Of a DNA stretch of 20,967 nt, positions 1 to 12,657 are shown in pieces. The notes beneath the pieces are model-generated. The model worked only from the letters and a program-made list of their open reading frames with translations. It did no database searches and was not told where the DNA came from. The stretch covers positions 1 to 20,967 of the forward strand of contig MDYQ01000330.1 of the NCBI GenBank assembly GCA_003024175.1. Direction: 5' to 3'. This stretch comes from Planoprotostelium fungivorum (Eukaryota > Evosea > Variosea > Cavosteliida > Cavosteliaceae). A program made the position numbers and the translations under genes. Within the stretch, counting starts at the first letter, position 1. Each line of letters opens with the position of its first letter.

Positions 1-328
1 TGTTATTGACTTTCACTCTCGGAAAAAGTTGTAAAAATTTTCTTTTTTTTTCGATCTACAAGGCTGTTTGTGACCCTAAGCCATGACAGGGGTGATGGTT
101 CAGGTATCCCTTTACCCTGACCCCGCCTCCAAGAGACAGAGGAAGGAGTAAATTCGATCGAAATAGATCATATCAAGAGACACCAGACTGTTGTACATTT
201 TTTTTGTATGTGTTCACTTGGTGGTCCGTGTGACGAGGGCCATATCTTTCTTATGCCTTGCGCTACGGTGACTTTTTTTGACTTAAAAGATAGATCTCTT
301 TGAGATCTATAAGATGATACCATTTACG
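1..328. other. Gene-free left end, T-rich
   Basis: No coding region can be supported here. The stretch contains several T runs (around 45-52, 199-206 and 273-279) and one short perfect palindrome (listed separately at 290-310). It lies downstream of the minus-strand ORF ending at 329, so part of it may be 3' UTR of that gene. I recognise no RNA gene. Confidence 0.6.
290..310. repeat. Short perfect inverted repeat (9-bp arms, TTT loop)
   Basis: ATAGATCTC, TTT, GAGATCTAT: two perfect 9-bp arms around a 3-base loop. It sits about 20 bp beyond the stop codon of the minus-strand ORF at 329, so on that transcript it would be a small hairpin in the 3' UTR. The function is unknown; a chance palindrome is possible. 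Confidence 0.5.
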
Positions 329-1076
329 TTAGTCTACAAACAGCCATAAGCGTCGAACAATACGCCTAAACCCTAAACCCTTAGCAAAGAACGCTTTCAA
401 CTGTGGCAGGTAGATGGACACAGCTTGGGCGTTGTTGAAGGAGTAGTAAAAGTGGTTGTCCAAACGAGTGAGGTGAGACTGGAGCTGTTCGTTTGAACAC
501 TTGTTGGGCAGAGGCTCAGGCTTACTCGTTGAAGCGGTGACTTTCCTTTCGTGTTTAGAGAGAGACTCCTTCAAGGGGCGTCTTGCACGTGACTCAGTGA
601 GGAATCTTGGGAGGACATCGACTGGAGTCGTTGAAGGGATGATTCCTGCCCCCCAAATGGTCGACTTGAAGCGAATCTTGCTCAATGACAGGAGGTACAA
701 CCGTGGGGATTTGGGTGACAGTTGGAATTGGTCGAACCCCCAACTGAGCGTAGACAGGGAGGTCTTGGAGAGAAGGTGTGGCCGGCAAGGACGAGGTAGC
801 AGGCCTTGGGAAGGTCACAGGCTTAGAAATAGGTTGATGGAGAGACCTTTCGTCGATAAGTTCCACCTCTAAATCCGTGGCATGCTGCTGGACAATTGAG
901 AGTTGGGTTCTCAGCACGGCCACTTTGTTGTAAAGTGAGGTGAGCTCCTTCTGGGTGATCAAGGAGGTTTCCATCTCGCTGGATGAGGCATCTGACGAGG
1001 CGTCACGGGCTGTACTGTCATCTACAGAGGGCTTGACAGGGTCTGGAGAGGGCTCTTCTCTGGGGTGAGGGGACAC
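329..1076 (-). pseudogene. Frameshifted coiled-coil ORF, probable decayed gene
   Basis: Two overlapping minus-strand reading frames look like one protein broken once. The upstream part (1076 to about 650) is Ser/Pro/Asp-rich, then has a heptad-like helix (KELTSLYNKVAVLRTQLSIV) and a Pro/Thr-rich linker. The downstream part (about 650 to 329) continues with a basic segment and ends in FFAKGLGFRRIVRRLWLFVD. The frames join if one base is removed from the run of six C (plus strand) at 649-654. The first in-frame ATG is at 974. Further upstream the frame is cut by a TGA at 1118-1116, where the related copy near 1995 has CGA, a C-to-T change. I do not recognise the family. The nonsense codon plus the frameshift favour a pseudogene or a mobile-element relic; an assembly error could explain the frameshift alone. 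Confidence 0.5.
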
Positions 1077-1650
1077 TGGTTTGGATGTCTCCTTATGAAG
1101 AGCTCTTGCAGCAGCTCATGCAGCGGCCTTGTCTGCCCTTCAAGAGTTCTTCTTCTCAATCGATCTTTGGATCTGCTTTATAATCCTGGTCCCAACTCCG
1201 GGTGTAACGAGGGTGGAGAGAGGCATGATTGCTGAAAACAATTGGTCAGATGTTTTCGAGGGAGGATCACAATGGCAGATCAAGAGAAGAGAATAAGAGG
1301 ATAAAATAACGTGTCCTTTTAGGGCAAAGGTTGTTTTATGTTCAATGGTAAGATTATATGACCACAAGGTGGTCCTCCAATGTGTTCAATCGAAGTCTGA
1401 CGACGTTGGACTGAGTTGCAAAGGATTTAGTCGATGTTTGACCAAACATGTTTTGAAGGATTATGATGGGATCGATCTCGTTTGTGAGTCAAGAGATTCA
1501 AGGAATGTAAGAGTTAGACTCACGTCAGAGGCGGATTCCACGATAGAAATAGGCTAGAAAAGGTTCCTGACTTCTTCTTTGGGGAAGAGGCCTTGAATGG
1601 TTTATTTATGACAAAGTTGTGTGTTTGTTTGGAGATATCTCTTTCCAATA
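1040..1650. repeat. Diverged repeat module, copy A
   Basis: Three blocks here recur in the same order and orientation at 1919-2206: 1040-1150 (containing GCAGCGGCCTTGTCTGCCCTT), 1329-1396 (GGTTGTTTTATGTTCAATGG...AAGGTGGTCCTCCAATG) and 1563-1650 (TTCCTGACTTCTTCTT...GGAGATATCTCTTTC). Copy A carries about 180 and 166 extra bases between the blocks. It overlaps the 5' part of the decayed ORF ending at 329. I infer a duplication followed by divergence and deletion. The similarity was aligned by eye only. Confidence 0.7.
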
Positions 1651-1918
1651 TTTTGGTCTACAACTAGGAATCACAAATCAATTCTACGCTTCCTTACAAC
1701 GACAAAAGGAATTGATTTAACGGTCTACAATTGTATTGTGTAATAAAAGGGGATTGTTTGAAGCCCATCCGCAAGGAGAGGTCTTGTACATACACCATCC
1801 AAGTCATCCATCCTTGTGAATCCTTTACCCTCGTTCAAGCATGAGAACATCCATCCAATATTCCTTCTCTACAACGTAGCGTCATAACACCCTCTTATAG
1901 CTATACTGTTGTCCACAA

Positions 1919-2206
1919 GGGTCTGGAGAAGGGGACACTGGTTTGGCTGTCCCCTTACAAAGAGCTCTTGTAGCAGCTCGTGCAGCGGCCTTGTCTGCCC
2001 TTTGAGAGTTGTGGTCATATCATCTTACCTTGAACACAAAACACTGTAGGTTGTTTTATGTTCAAGGGAAAATGATATGACCAAAAGGTGGTCCTCCAAT
2101 GCGTTCAATTGAAGTATATACTTCCTGACTTCTTCTTGAACAAAGAGACCCTGAATGGTTTTATTATGACAAAGTTGTATGTCATTTGGAGATATCTCTT
2201 TCTTTC
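1919..2206. repeat. Diverged repeat module, copy B (condensed)
   Basis: A compact version of the module at 1040-1650: blocks 1919-2011, 2048-2116 and 2122-2206, nearly contiguous. On the minus strand block 1 reads SQRADKAAARAATRALCK, an Ala-rich helix, open where copy A has two stops. It then diverges from copy A at about 1930 and soon meets a stop. It looks like a fragment of a gene family related to the ORF at 1076-329, not a working gene. Confidence 0.7.
2012..2083. repeat. Imperfect inverted repeat, 32-bp arms
   Basis: Left arm 2012-2043 (TGGTCATATCATCTTACCTT...) is the reverse complement of right arm 2052-2083 (...ATGATATGACCA) with about three mismatches over 32 bp and a loop of about 8 bases. 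The right-arm sequence also occurs in copy A (about 1330-1362), where no left arm is present. It is a foldback structure, possibly terminal repeats of a collapsed element or the product of a small inverted duplication. Confidence 0.7.
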
Positions 2207-2595
2207 TTACACTCATACAGCATTATTTGCTGTGGAAGAGTGTTGTCCTGAGTGACTATCAGGTGCAGATGGCATCAACAATATACACCTGTTTGATTAT
2301 GGGAATTAATGTGGTGTTATGTAATCAAAGGCAATTTTTCTAAACCACTTGTTATTTAGAGTATATGTCTTGTCCTTTTAGCCATTTGCCTATCTGTCCA
2401 TCCTTGCCTATCTGGCATCAATATCAAGAGTGAGGTTATCCAATTGTTCACAGTGAGAGACACATATGATTATCATTGCCCCTTCACCAGCACTGTTGAG
2501 GTGTATCTCACTGGCATTTCCATTCAATGGTTGTAATAGAGGAATTGAATGAACAGCTGATGAATAAAAAACTCTCACTGTCTAAATCTCTTTAT
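2207..2595. other. Intergenic, no gene seen
   Basis: About 390 bases with no convincing reading frame on either strand. The stretch borders the 3' end of the GT90 gene, so part is probably its 3' UTR. No RNA gene or clear repeat is recognised. Confidence 0.55.
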
Positions 2596-4997
2596 CTAAC
2601 ATCCAAAATCACAGACATCTCCTCCCTTTCCTCCAATGTCCAATATCTCCTCCCACTCAATCAGGACCCTGTACAAGAAGACCACAGTGTCCACTTGTCT
2701 CAAGTTCCCTGCTGCAAATGCAACACCCTGCCTGGCAATGGCCTCAGCTCTGTCCAAGTGTGACTCTGCAGAGAGGGCCACAGTGACCTGTGCTTGTTCT
2801 CTCCCCTCTTCATCCCCTTCATCCAAGATCTTGATGGCCTCATTGACGTCCATTCCCTTTGTGTCAGTGCCATTGAGAATGGACTTGAAGCCCTCAAACC
2901 ACGTGACAAGATCATAAGTGTCTGAGTACCGAATGTTCATTGGCACGTAGTGGTACCATGGTACAATGCTGCTCGTGTACCACTCGTAGGCCATCTGCGC
3001 CTTGATGACCGTGCTGTTCATCCTCAATAGCTGTTGGAATCGACTGCTGAAGCTGTTGCCATCAGTGTCCAAGAGGTATCGATATTCCGGCAGCGTGTCA
3101 AAGGGTATTCCATCCGTCATCCTGAAGCACGGTGTGTTCTTCATGTCGTTGAAGGCGGTGCCGTCAGCATGCCAGATCTGCGTGACTGCCACGTCTGCTA
3201 GTTTGTCCAGTACTTTGGCTGAGATGTTGACGGCACGGACTCCCTCAAAGGTGTCCACAAGGACAGTCTCGTTTGAATTGTCCCTCCTGTTTAGTCGACA
3301 GACCAATCGCCCGCGTTGGACACCCCGCCAGTCTCCCACTTTTGAGTGTGCCCCTGTGGAGCTCCCTCTCCAGATCATGAGTGCTGAAAGGTGTCAGTAT
3401 GTACGTCATGTTTGATGTCTCACGTTTCTTCTCCTCCCAGCCAACCTTCTTTGACATGGCCTCTTCAGATCTTAGCTCGTAGTGGAAGTGTGGACTGGGT
3501 ATGAGGATGTCGTTGTAGCCGCTCATGCTGCAGCCAGAGAAGATTGGAAAAAGATCGTTGACGAGGACGTAAGTCGTGGAGGGTCGAATGGTCATGCCGT
3601 GGTAGGCCTGCATGTCGTTCTGGATGCACAGGTCCAAACTCTGCGTGAAGTTCTTGACGAAGCCGCCCACGGCAAAAGGGAAGGGTGCGTACTTCCACTG
3701 CGGCCTCTCCCAGGGAAAGTACAGTCCCGCCTGTGGGTCTATCGTTCCGTTCCGTGATGGAGAACCGATGGGACAAGTGTCTCTCGTCTTACGCCACAGA
3801 GTCATCATCTCCACGGGTCGCGGACGGAAGACCGGATCTCCCTCGTATTTTCCGAGCTCCTTGTCGTCCTCTTCGTGGAACCATTTGTCCTCCGCCGGGG
3901 GATCGTTCTCTTGTACGGCATCTGTCAACGTTGAATTTTCGAAGAATCCTCTCCCTGCGGCGGCAGTACTCACACTGTTTGAGTTGGGCGGCTTTTCTCA
4001 ATCTGTCCATGGCCTCAAAGTTGACCAGACTCCTCGGTTCGTCTAAAAAGTTGAAGACCATCTCGATGTGCTTGAGCTGATCGGGACCGGCAGCCCTGAG
4101 GACATCGTCGAGAAACTTGTCCATGTGCTTGAAGATCCAATTGTCGTTACCAAATGCGATCTGCTTGCCTCGTTTGCTGTCTTTGATCTTGATGATGACC
4201 AGCTGCATGTGCTCTCGATTGAACAACCACATCCTCTTTCTCAACTGTTTGGGGTGGATCGCTCGGAAGGGAAGGAGGTTCTCCATGATCGCATCGTAAT
4301 CTGATGACACATCAGAAATGCTGGAGGTGGTGGAACTCACCAATGATGTTGTCTGTCTGATTGATAAGTTGAGAGACCGCGAAGGAGTGCCATCTATCGA
4401 AACCTCTCGGAGGTTCTAAATTATATCTAATGGAGATCAATCACCATCGAGATCGATGGACAACAATCACCTCTTCTTGTAGTCCTCTCGAGCGTAGGTG
4501 AGATCCTTGAATTTTTCCTTTTCAAGTTTTTTGGTGTGGAAAGTCTCATTTGCCTTCTTGAGGAATTCAGGAATGGGGTGTGGCTGTGATTCAATCAGAT
4601 GATATCGAGACTGACATTCTCACTCGACCGATGAGAGACTCCAGAGTGCCGACATCGGTGGGATTCGGTTGTTCCTCCTTGAATGTAGTGGGGACTGGCT
4701 CAGTTGAGGAGATCGTAAGAACTGGTTCAGTTGAGGTGGTGGAGACTGGCTCAGCTGACGATGTCGATGGGATCAGCTCTATTGATATCGTCGCAGATGT
4801 TGTCTCATTATCTGCGACCATCAACCCCTCTTCTGAATCCTAAATTCACCTGTTTTCCATGGAGATGGAAGACCGTCCTCGACCTCGTCGTTGGTAGTAA
4901 GCAGTTCTTGATTAGAGTACCGATTTCCTCTGAACGAATACTGAATGAGAAAGATGATGGGGATGCAGACTAATAACAGACGATAGATCAACTTCAT
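2596..4997 (-). CDS. GT90 / CAP10-family glycosyltransferase, type II membrane protein
   Basis: Likely a Golgi/ER sugar transferase of the GT90 family (CAP10, KDELC, POGLUT/Rumi relatives). Acceptor and donor are unknown. Exons by inspection: 4997-4850, 4811-4624, 4583-4471, 4426-4341, 4300-3974, 3921-3424, 3383-2596. They sum to 2148 nt (715 aa plus stop), and all introns are GT-AG, 38-52 nt. Residues 1-20 form a signal anchor (MKLIYRLLLVCIPIIFLIQY). A Ser/Thr/Pro stalk with three EPV-type repeats follows (about residues 55-110). Family signatures then come in order: HPIPEFL, PPRGFDRWHSF, FNFLDEPRS, SGYNDILIPSP, the junction-spanning KKPLMIWRGSSTG, LLDTDGNSFSSRF and VPWYHYVPM. The length is typical once stalk and anchor are counted. 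The exact splice sites of introns 2 and 5 have alternatives, but only the listed set keeps the family motifs in frame. The family call is strong; the substrate is not inferable. Confidence 0.9.
4691..4766 (-). repeat. Short coding repeats in the GT90 stalk
   Basis: Three roughly 26-bp units (GACTGGCTCAGTTGAGGAG, AACTGGTTCAGTTGAGGTG, GACTGGCTCAGCTGACGAT on the plus strand) encode repeated S/T-x-EPV blocks on the minus strand. A Thr/Ser/Pro-rich repeat just after a signal anchor fits an O-glycosylated stalk. Confidence 0.65.
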
Positions 4998-5133
4998 GAT
5001 CCTCTCCCGCTACTCCGTCGTCGATGATTCAGTCCAATTTTAATGACAGATCTTGGATCTACACCACAATGGCAGACTGCCGATCCAAGAATAAACCTTG
5101 CACACAAACGACTTCATCTCAACGCCGATTTAT

Positions 5134-5837
5134 TTACACAGACATCCTTCTCCCACTCGCGAGCGGACAGCCGATCCAGTCAACTGTCCCTGTCTCGATG
5201 TTCCACTCCATTTCACTACGATCTTCGTCACATCTACAGATATCATCATCACCTTATCCAGGAAGTGCAGCTTTTGGAACGTGGCTATTGCCTCTCTGGA
5301 GGTTAAGTGACGAATCTTTGTTCCTCATTCCGTTCATCGATGATTGATGAAACTGAGATCGATACAGACGAGATAACGGCGAAACTGCTTCTCTATAATC
5401 GAAAAGTCTTCCCCTCTCTGACCAAGAAGGTCTGGAGACAGAGCCTGCGAGGTCATCAAGATCCTCGTCATCGAGGTCCCATAGTCAGCTGCCGCCAAAG
5501 GAGATTGAATTCGTTCAGATGCACAGTGATTAGGGTCTCACTGTCTTACCCCGGGGACCCCGCTAATCTCACTGATTCTACTTCTTCTCGATAGATTGAA
5601 CGGCTCTTGACCAATGCACAGAATTCGTCAATATCGTCAGCTCTGAACTTCCTCGATGACAATAAATTCGAGGATGATGTATCACCTTCCCTGTTTCGAT
5701 GTCATAGATGAAGACGTCAGTGTGAATCCTGGTGCGTGTCGGATGAAAGGGGGGACTCACATTGCACCGTTTGGTTTTCCACGTATTGATCGAGATTTAG
5801 TCCCACATGATAATACGACGTGATTTGGATCCTCCAT
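5134..5837 (-). CDS. Unrecognised small spliced gene
   Basis: Exons 5837-5761, 5728-5686 and 5647-5573 join cleanly through canonical 32- and 38-nt introns. They start at an ATG preceded by an in-frame stop and read MEDPNHVVLSCGTKSRSIRG at the N-terminus, then TDVFIYDIETGKF and DDIDEFCALVKSR. The rest is less certain: a 128-nt intron, then 5444-5370 (SPDLLGQRGEDFSIIEKQF), 5315-5253 (LTSREAIATFQKLHFLDK) and 5205-5134, giving about 134 aa. An alternative acceptor makes the protein stop right after exon 3. An AATAAA overlaps the stop (5134-5129). The start lies only 55 bp downstream of the histidine phosphatase stop on the same strand. I do not recognise the family; no signal peptide or membrane segment is seen. 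Confidence 0.5.
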
Positions 5838-5892
5838 TCGAATTAACAAAAGAAGACGAGACTGAATGGTTCTTTATCGTTCAATCAACTCA

Positions 5893-6717
5893 TCAATTGT
5901 CACTATCACCGGGGCATCTGGCAGAAAGAATCAGATCATCATTCAAAATGAAGATGACACAGCAGCCAGGAGAGAGGTCATAATTATGGCTAACTCACCC
6001 TTCGCTCCTCTCGTCGATTATGCTTCCATCTTTGACTGTCCAGATCAGATCGAATCGCTCTCCTGGATATTCAGGTTTGCCATCGACATCCAAAGCTTGT
6101 GCAATGTCTGTCAATCTTCCATGCTCCTGTCTCTACATCAGCCACCCGGTTTGATGGTGAAGTTTGAATGACAAGTCACCCAGCAGACCAGAACATGCTT
6201 CGAGTTGTCTTGTTTGTGATATTTCTTGATTTGATGGGCGACACAATCGGCATCATCTCTGTCGCAGGAGACATCTACCTGTCCATCGTGTTAGTGAATG
6301 ACATACCAGGAGATGGACCGCACCTCTAAACCAAGATCTGCCGCCAGATTTTTGACGGTATCGTAGGGTCTCTTTCTGGAGCCATCGGCCTTGTATTGCT
6401 GATCGAAAATGAGTCGACGTCTTGTGATAGATGTGTTACCTGAGCCAAGATGTACCCGATCTCATATGGAGACGTGACACCAAAGACCTAGTTGTTGTCA
6501 ACGAAGAGATTGACGAATGGACACGGCAGTGGAAAATGCACAATACCTTTCTGAGACATTGAGCGCGCTTCTTACCAGCCTCACTCAGACCTTCTCCACC
6601 ATCAGCTGGTTTTTCACCGTGACGAATGAGATAGACCTTGCCGTATTTGGCATCAGCTGCCTCCACCAGAAGAGTGCTGAGTAAGATGATGGTCAATGCG
6701 ATGGTACCTTTATGCAT
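5893..6717 (-). CDS. Secreted histidine phosphatase (phosphoglycerate-mutase-like)
   Basis: Exons 6717-6547, 6487-6440, 6398-6324, 6278-6180, 6126-5999 and 5917-5893 give exactly 546 nt (181 aa plus stop). Introns are 59, 41, 45, 53 and 81 nt, all GT-AG. Residues 1-20 are a signal peptide (MHKGTIALTIILLSTLLVEA). The phosphatase signature follows at about residues 27-36, VYLIRHGEKP, with the RHG histidine that is phosphorylated in this family. The second catalytic-site region, LVCWEHGRL, is rebuilt across intron 4 and supplies the other active-site histidine. RPYDTV and ERFDLIW resemble small fungal and protist secreted members of the family. The C-terminus is short (GCPGDSDN). The substrate is unknown; this group is often annotated 'phosphoglycerate mutase family' without mutase activity. 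The N-terminal signal suggests secretion or a vacuolar lumen. Confidence 0.88.
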
Positions 6718-6867
6718 GGTGAATGATTGGGTGTATCGTGCTGGTGTCGGACTGCGAGCAGAAAGTTGAGCAGACGATTCCAAGAGCAAACAACGCTCGT
6801 TAGAGATATTTTTCTTTTTATCAGAAGATTCGCAAGATTTGCATCGTCTGCAGCTTCTGATGATCCA

Positions 6868-11003
<4,136 letters not shown>

Positions 11004-11061
11004 GTCATGTGATGATCAGCTGCGGCTGCGGCGGTTATAATATCGGGTCCCACTACAATCC

Positions 11062-11069
11062 ATTTATAG
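11062..11069 (-). promoter_or_regulatory. TATA-like element upstream of meckelin
   Basis: The minus strand reads CTATAAATGG about 60 bp upstream of the meckelin ATG, inside the 142-bp gap to the glycosylase gene. Position and sequence fit a core promoter TATA box; this is inference from sequence only. Confidence 0.4.
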
Positions 11070-11145
11070 CGCTTCGCGCCAACTTTTATTTCTTTGATTT
11101 CTGCTTCTTCTTCACCGGCTCCACTTTGTTTAGCTGTTTATCATC

Positions 11146-12234
11146 TCAGCCACTGTCGTGATGATGATGATGATGCATCACGTCTAATAGTTGCCACATG
11201 TACCAACTCCCCAGCGTTCGATAAGGTATCCACTTCTCCGTGAGTTTCACCATCTGTTCGTGTGCCGATTTGGCCTTCTCTAGCTACAGTGGTGATGAAT
11301 GAAACTGATGATTTGTTTTGGAGAGTAGAACTGCACCTGTCCGCTAGGAACGTTAAAATGCTTGGCGATGCCTTTTCTGACTCCCAGATCGAGTGTGGGC
11401 AGGACATTTGGTCGTCTGAGATAGAACATGAGGAACATGTCGATGGTCCACTGATCAATGATGAGTTGATGGAAGTTTCCGATGATTGTCATCGATGTGC
11501 TGATGTTGATGGAAGATTCGTCACCTGGCCTATGCCTTTCACTACGATGAGCTTCTTCGATATGTCATCATCCGATAGAGCGTCTAGATTATTTGCATCG
11601 ATCTCTCCATTCGTGAACTTCGAAGAGAGATCTTTGAGGTAAGAAGCCTGGCGGTGTCGGTTGATCATCAGATCGTGACGATGTGCGATGATCACCTTTC
11701 TTTCGGACACTCCTGCAGCTCTCATCTCTGCGGCAGGTTTGGCTAACACCTTCGAAATTTGAATCTCTTGAGTAGAAGAGAGATCACCTCTTCTGGAGAT
11801 AGAGATCCTGGTGGAAATTGTTCTTTGAATCTGCCCCAGATAGTACCAGCCGCTTTTCCACTGAGTTGCTGATAGATGATGGCTCTGTGCGTTCATCAAT
11901 CCCATGCATCATCAGTTGATGATTACCTGGCTAAGTGTTCGTATGGTGTATTGTCTCCTTCGGGTAAGGGGCCGCGAAATGGAATGGGTGTTTGGACATC
12001 TTCCACCAATTTGGCTATCGCGGGATCAACCTCGATGAGATGTTTCAGAGCTTTCTCTATTTCGAATGTCGTGGAAGTTACAGGTGACTGACACCTTTCA
12101 GACGTGAACATCGATTGGAATCACCTCATTCGATAATACAGCAGTGATTTCGGCCGTTTCAACTTCAGATGTGGAACTGGTGTCATTCAACTGTTATAGC
12201 CTGATCTGTCCCACCTTCTCTTCTTAGAGGGCAT
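11146..12234 (-). CDS. DNA-3-methyladenine glycosylase II (AlkA/Mag1-type HhH-GPD)
   Basis: Base-excision repair enzyme that removes alkylated bases such as 3-methyladenine, expected in the nucleus. Exons 12234-12215, 12176-12125, 12087-11927, 11884-11788, 11749-11696, 11647-11525, 11450-11337 and 11283-11146 total 759 nt (252 aa plus stop). Introns are 37-74 nt, all GT-AG. The N-terminus MPSKKR is basic and nuclear-signal-like. The core contains AIIYQQLSGKAAGTIWGRF, then the helix-hairpin-helix VVKGIGQWTIDMFLMFYLRR, rebuilt across the 74-nt intron. The GPD-loop follows, VLPTLDLGVRKG, whose Asp is the expected catalytic residue. IPYRTLGSWYMWQLLD is the usual C-terminal helix. The last ten residues are MHHHHHHDSG, an unusual natural His6. 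The protein is longer than bacterial single-domain forms only by its short N-terminal extension. Confidence 0.92.
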
Positions 12235-12540
12235 GTTTGTGTTGTGCGTAAGATGGTTCAGGCACCAAATTCTGGCATCGGCGACAGTTGTAGAATTCAC
12301 TGTCATCCAGGACGGATTTCGACAATTTTCAGGCTCCGTGATCCCTCACTTGACAACTGCGGCCACGATAGATGAATGTGGCCTCCATATGACAAACGCA
12401 TCCTTCCAGTCCTCTGGTCACCATGTTGCGCATCATCACCGGTGAAACGTTGTCTCGTCCCAGCTGAACGACAATTGGGACTGTGGAGCGCTATTATGTT
12501 AGATTCACATGTCTTTGAGGAATGAGTCGATGAAGATATT
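12224..12540 (-). CDS. Possible small Cys/His-finger protein overlapping the glycosylase 5' end
   Basis: A spliced minus-strand frame runs 12540-12509, 12480-12440, 12411-12350 and 12299-12224 through introns of 28, 28 and 50 nt with canonical ends. It reads FPIVVQLGRDNVSP, DWKDAFVIWRPHSSIVAAVV, then a C-terminal finger NCRRCQNLVP...QHKHAL and stop. The spacing is C-x2-C-x11-H-x-H, loosely like ubiquitin-binding UBZ fingers, but the last His spacing differs. No convincing start codon was found, so the 5' end is open. The stop codon lies inside the first exon of the downstream glycosylase in another frame, a same-strand overlap of about 11 bp. The two 28-nt introns match the smallest intron in meckelin. 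It could instead be 5'-UTR sequence with accidental coding character. Confidence 0.38.
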
Positions 12541-12545
12541 GCCCC

Positions 12546-12555
12546 TATATATTTA
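12546..12555 (+). promoter_or_regulatory. AT-rich TATA-like element upstream of the plus-strand gene
   Basis: TATATATTTA lies about 100 bp before the ATG at 12658, in the region between divergent genes. It is a candidate core promoter for the plus-strand gene, or for the minus-strand small gene. Support is sequence only. Confidence 0.3.
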
Positions 12556-12657
12556 ATAGTATGGAACGATTACGAACTCTGGTGTCAACCTCGCTGCGGC
12601 TGTGGGCAAATAAAAACAGACGGAAAAACCGAAACGGCCCGAAAAATCACACGCGCC

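Noticed and set aside
363-379. CTAAACCCTAAACCCTT, like a plant-type telomere repeat
   Set aside because: Only about two units, inside a reading frame (KGLGF). Too short to call an internal telomere remnant.
640-660. Programmed -1 frameshift site (GGGGGGC on the minus strand)
   Set aside because: The heptamer is in phase, but the continuing frame is +1, not -1, so retroelement-style slippage does not fit.
1345-1557. A 70-aa plus-strand frame
   Set aside because: It lies in the decayed repeat module, has no recognisable features and is absent from copy B.
3955-3973. A 19-nt intron in the GT90 gene
   Set aside because: The same donor with a downstream acceptor gives a 52-nt intron in the same phase, in line with the other introns.
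3482-4080. Long plus-strand reading frames opposite the GT90 exons
   Set aside because: They are antisense shadows; the minus strand carries the family motifs and the splice sites.
4611-4623. A 13-nt intron (GTGAGAATGTCAG) in the GT90 gene
   Set aside because: The same donor with the acceptor 27 bases further gives a 40-nt intron, keeps the frame and leads directly into the HPIPEFL motif.
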